A stretch of DNA of 23,667 nucleotides, from contig JAEWYW010000014.1 of the NCBI GenBank assembly GCA_023458535.1, forward strand, positions 1-23,667, read 5' to 3'. Positions 22,206 through 23,667 of the stretch are shown piece by piece (positions within the stretch are counted from its first letter, which is position 1; the number at the start of each line of letters is the position of its first letter). Below the pieces are notes generated by a model. That model worked only from the letters and a program-made list of their open reading frames with translations, did no database searches and was not told where the DNA came from. The translations under genes were made by a program, and so were the position numbers. Origin of the DNA: Bacteroidota bacterium. Lineage in GTDB: Bacteria; Bacteroidota; Bacteroidia; Flavobacteriales; Weeksellaceae.

Positions 22206-23588
22206 TTAAATAAAGCTCTTAATTTTTTCGATGATTTTATCACCCAAATCATCAGCTTCCGCCTGAGATTTCGCTTCAGTATAAATACGTATAATAGGTT
22301 CTGTATTAGATTTTCTAAGGTGAACCCAGTTTTCCGCAAAATCTATTTTCACACCGTCAACAGTAGAAACTTCTTCATTTTGATACTCTTTTTCCATTTT
22401 AGTTAAAAGATCGTCTACATTGATTTCTGGTGTCAGTTCAATTTTCTTTTTCCCCATGAAATATGCAGGGTAAGAAGCTCGCACTTCAGAAACTTTTTTA
22501 TTCTCTTTAGCAAGATACGTTAAAAACAGGGCAATTCCTACTAAAGAATCTCTTCCGTAGTGCAAATCTGGATAGATGATTCCACCATTACCTTCACCAC
22601 CAATTACTGCATTCTTCTCTTTCATTAAAGTAACCACATTCACTTCACCCACGGCGCTTGCAAAATATTCAGAATCATGCTTCTGAGCGATGTCTCTTAG
22701 AGCTCTGCTCGAAGATAAATTAGAGATGGCAGCTCCCTTTTTATGCTTCAATAAATAATCTGCTACTGCCACCAAAGTATATTCTTCACCGAACATTTCT
22801 CCATTTTCATCAATGATTGCCAGTCTATCTACATCAGGATCAACCACTACTCCAAAATCTGCATTTTCTTTTTTTACCAATTCACAAATATCTCCTAAAT
22901 GCTCCTTTAAAGGTTCCGGATTGTGAGGAAACTGTCCATTAGGATCGCAATACAGCTTGATTGTTTCACAGCCTAATTGGTCTAAAAGCATCGGAATTGC
23001 CAAACCTCCTGTAGAGTTGACTGCATCAACAACTACTTTAAAACCTTTCGACTTTATAGCTTCTGCATCCACCATAGGAAGATCAAGAATTTTTTTGATA
23101 TGAATATCAAAAGCATCATCTCTGGTTTCATATGTTCCTAAGTAGTCAACCTCTGCATAATTAAAATCCTCACTTTCTGCCAATGCTAACACCTCAGCGC
23201 CGTTCTCACCACTGATAAATTCCCCTTTTTCATTTAAAAGTTTTAAAGCATTCCATTGTTTAGGGTTATGCGATGCTGTTAAGATAATTCCACCATCAGC
23301 ATTCAGTTCAGGAACCATCACCTCCACTGTTGGTGTGGTAGACAATCCTAAATCAATAACATTAATGCCTAACCCCTGTAAAGTAGCAGTTACTAAAGAA
23401 GAAACCATTTCCCCAGAAATACGTGCATCTCTCCCAATAACTAAGGTAAGATTTTTTTTACTTTTAGTGTTTTGCAGCCAAGTTCCGAAAGCGGAAGCAA
23501 ATTTTACAACATCTAGAGGAGTTAGATTATCACCAACGTTGCCACCAATGGTACCACGAATTCCCGAAATAGATTTGATTAAAGACAT
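22206..23588 (-). CDS. glmM: Phosphoglucosamine mutase
   Basis: This 460-residue alpha-D-phosphohexomutase has all family landmarks. The phosphoserine loop is LTASHNPKQWNAL (S106). The metal-binding loop is VVDPDVDRLAII. The substrate loop is GGEGNGGIIYPDLHYGRDS. The phosphate-binding loop is RKSNTEPIIRIYTEA near the C-terminus. The glucosamine-specific or phosphomannomutase-type substrate is not settled by sequence alone, but in Bacteroidota this form is annotated GlmM, converting glucosamine-6-P to glucosamine-1-P for UDP-GlcNAc and peptidoglycan. The gene is complete and has a -7-like box upstream. Confidence 0.9.
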   Translation of the reverse strand: MSLIKSISGIRGTIGGNVGDNLTPLDVVKFASAFGTWLQNTKSKKNLTLVIGRDARISGEMVSSLVTATLQGLGINVIDLGLSTTPTVEVMVPELNADGGIILTASHNPKQWNALKLLNEKGEFISGENGAEVLALAESEDFNYAEVDYLGTYETRDDAFDIHIKKILDLPMVDAEAIKSKGFKVVVDAVNSTGGLAIPMLLDQLGCETIKLYCDPNGQFPHNPEPLKEHLGDICELVKKENADFGVVVDPDVDRLAIIDENGEMFGEEYTLVAVADYLLKHKKGAAISNLSSSRALRDIAQKHDSEYFASAVGEVNVVTLMKEKNAVIGGEGNGGIIYPDLHYGRDSLVGIALFLTYLAKENKKVSEVRASYPAYFMGKKKIELTPEINVDDLLTKMEKEYQNEEVSTVDGVKIDFAENWVHLRKSNTEPIIRIYTEAKSQAEADDLGDKIIEKIKSFI

Positions 23589-23611
23589 AAATGCTTATTT
23601 TTATTATGATG

Positions 23612-23619
23612 CAAAATTA
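23612..23619 (-). promoter_or_regulatory. Putative -7 box for glmM
   Basis: On the minus strand TAATTTTG fully matches TAnnTTTG and lies 23 bases before the glmM start. No clear -33 element is seen. Confidence 0.5.
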
Positions 23620-23667
23620 CTAATAATTAATTTGGTAGCGCATTGAAGTTATCCACCATACGTTAAA

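Noticed and set aside
23335..23646. Plus-strand ORF of 103 residues
   Set aside because: It is a shadow of glmM on the opposite strand.
1..23667. CRISPR array, insertion sequence, prophage or attachment site
   Set aside because: No direct repeat array, transposase, integrase or terminal inverted repeat was seen. The three-tRNA cluster shows no duplicated tRNA end suggesting integration.

Overview
The window reads as chromosomal DNA of an AT-rich Bacteroidota, most likely a Flavobacteriales/Weeksellaceae member close to Chryseobacterium. The basis is protein content (DUF4382 lipoprotein with a flavobacterial-type surface export signal, DUF3127 protein, PF10108 exonuclease, MBL-rhodanese fusion, YjgR/HerA-like ATPase), promoters of the Bacteroidota type (TTTG or TTG, about 19-21 nt, TAnnTTTG) and a lack of clear Shine-Dalgarno sequences. 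Almost everything looks like core or housekeeping content. I see no phage, transposon, CRISPR array or plasmid gene, and no gap between genes exceeds 300 bases.

Layout. 1-920 (-): N-terminal half of a YifB/ComM AAA ATPase, cut by the window edge. 1023-1906 (+): small HExxH putative metalloprotease overlapping csaA. 1909-2685 (-): surface-type DUF4382 lipoprotein. 2779-3814 (+): PolB-type 3'-5' exonuclease and a MIP18/DUF59 Fe-S assembly protein. A long perfect hairpin ends this unit and the converging one. 3904-5194 (-): HMG-CoA lyase-like enzyme followed by an OsmC protein. 5359-7222 (+): pepT and a DinB-family protein, each with a terminator. 7267-11316 (-): HerA-like ATPase, a DEDDh exonuclease with a degenerate GIY-YIG domain, and lysA. 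11542-11985 (+): Gre-factor-like protein. 12079-15147 (+): a sulfur/redox operon of MBL-rhodanese fusion, rhodanese lipoprotein, frameshifted MDR oxidoreductase and thioredoxin. 15163-18206 (-): Lgt paralog, 75-aa membrane protein, Tes/MJ0619-like radical SAM enzyme and MTAN-like nucleosidase. 18314-18569 (-): three tRNAs (Leu-UAG, Gly-GCC, Leu-UAA) with their own promoter and terminator. 18734-20684 (+): DUF3127 protein with an SSB-like acidic tail, aat, and an EamA transporter. 20726-23588 (-): glmM, then a TPR protein starting at TTG.

The best candidate for an undescribed system is the minus-strand cassette 15163-18206. It packs an Lgt-family paralog that has lost canonical catalytic residues, a two-helix mini membrane protein, a radical SAM enzyme of the family that includes archaeal tetraether lipid synthase, and a nucleosidase of the type that can destroy 5'-deoxyadenosine, a radical SAM by-product. 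Gene order and spacing fit one membrane-lipid or lipoprotein modification pathway; this is inference. Other notable points are the SSB-like tail on the DUF3127 protein, the apparently dead GIY-YIG domain, the single-base frameshift in the MDR gene, and a terminator-like hairpin in the leader of the Gre-like gene.
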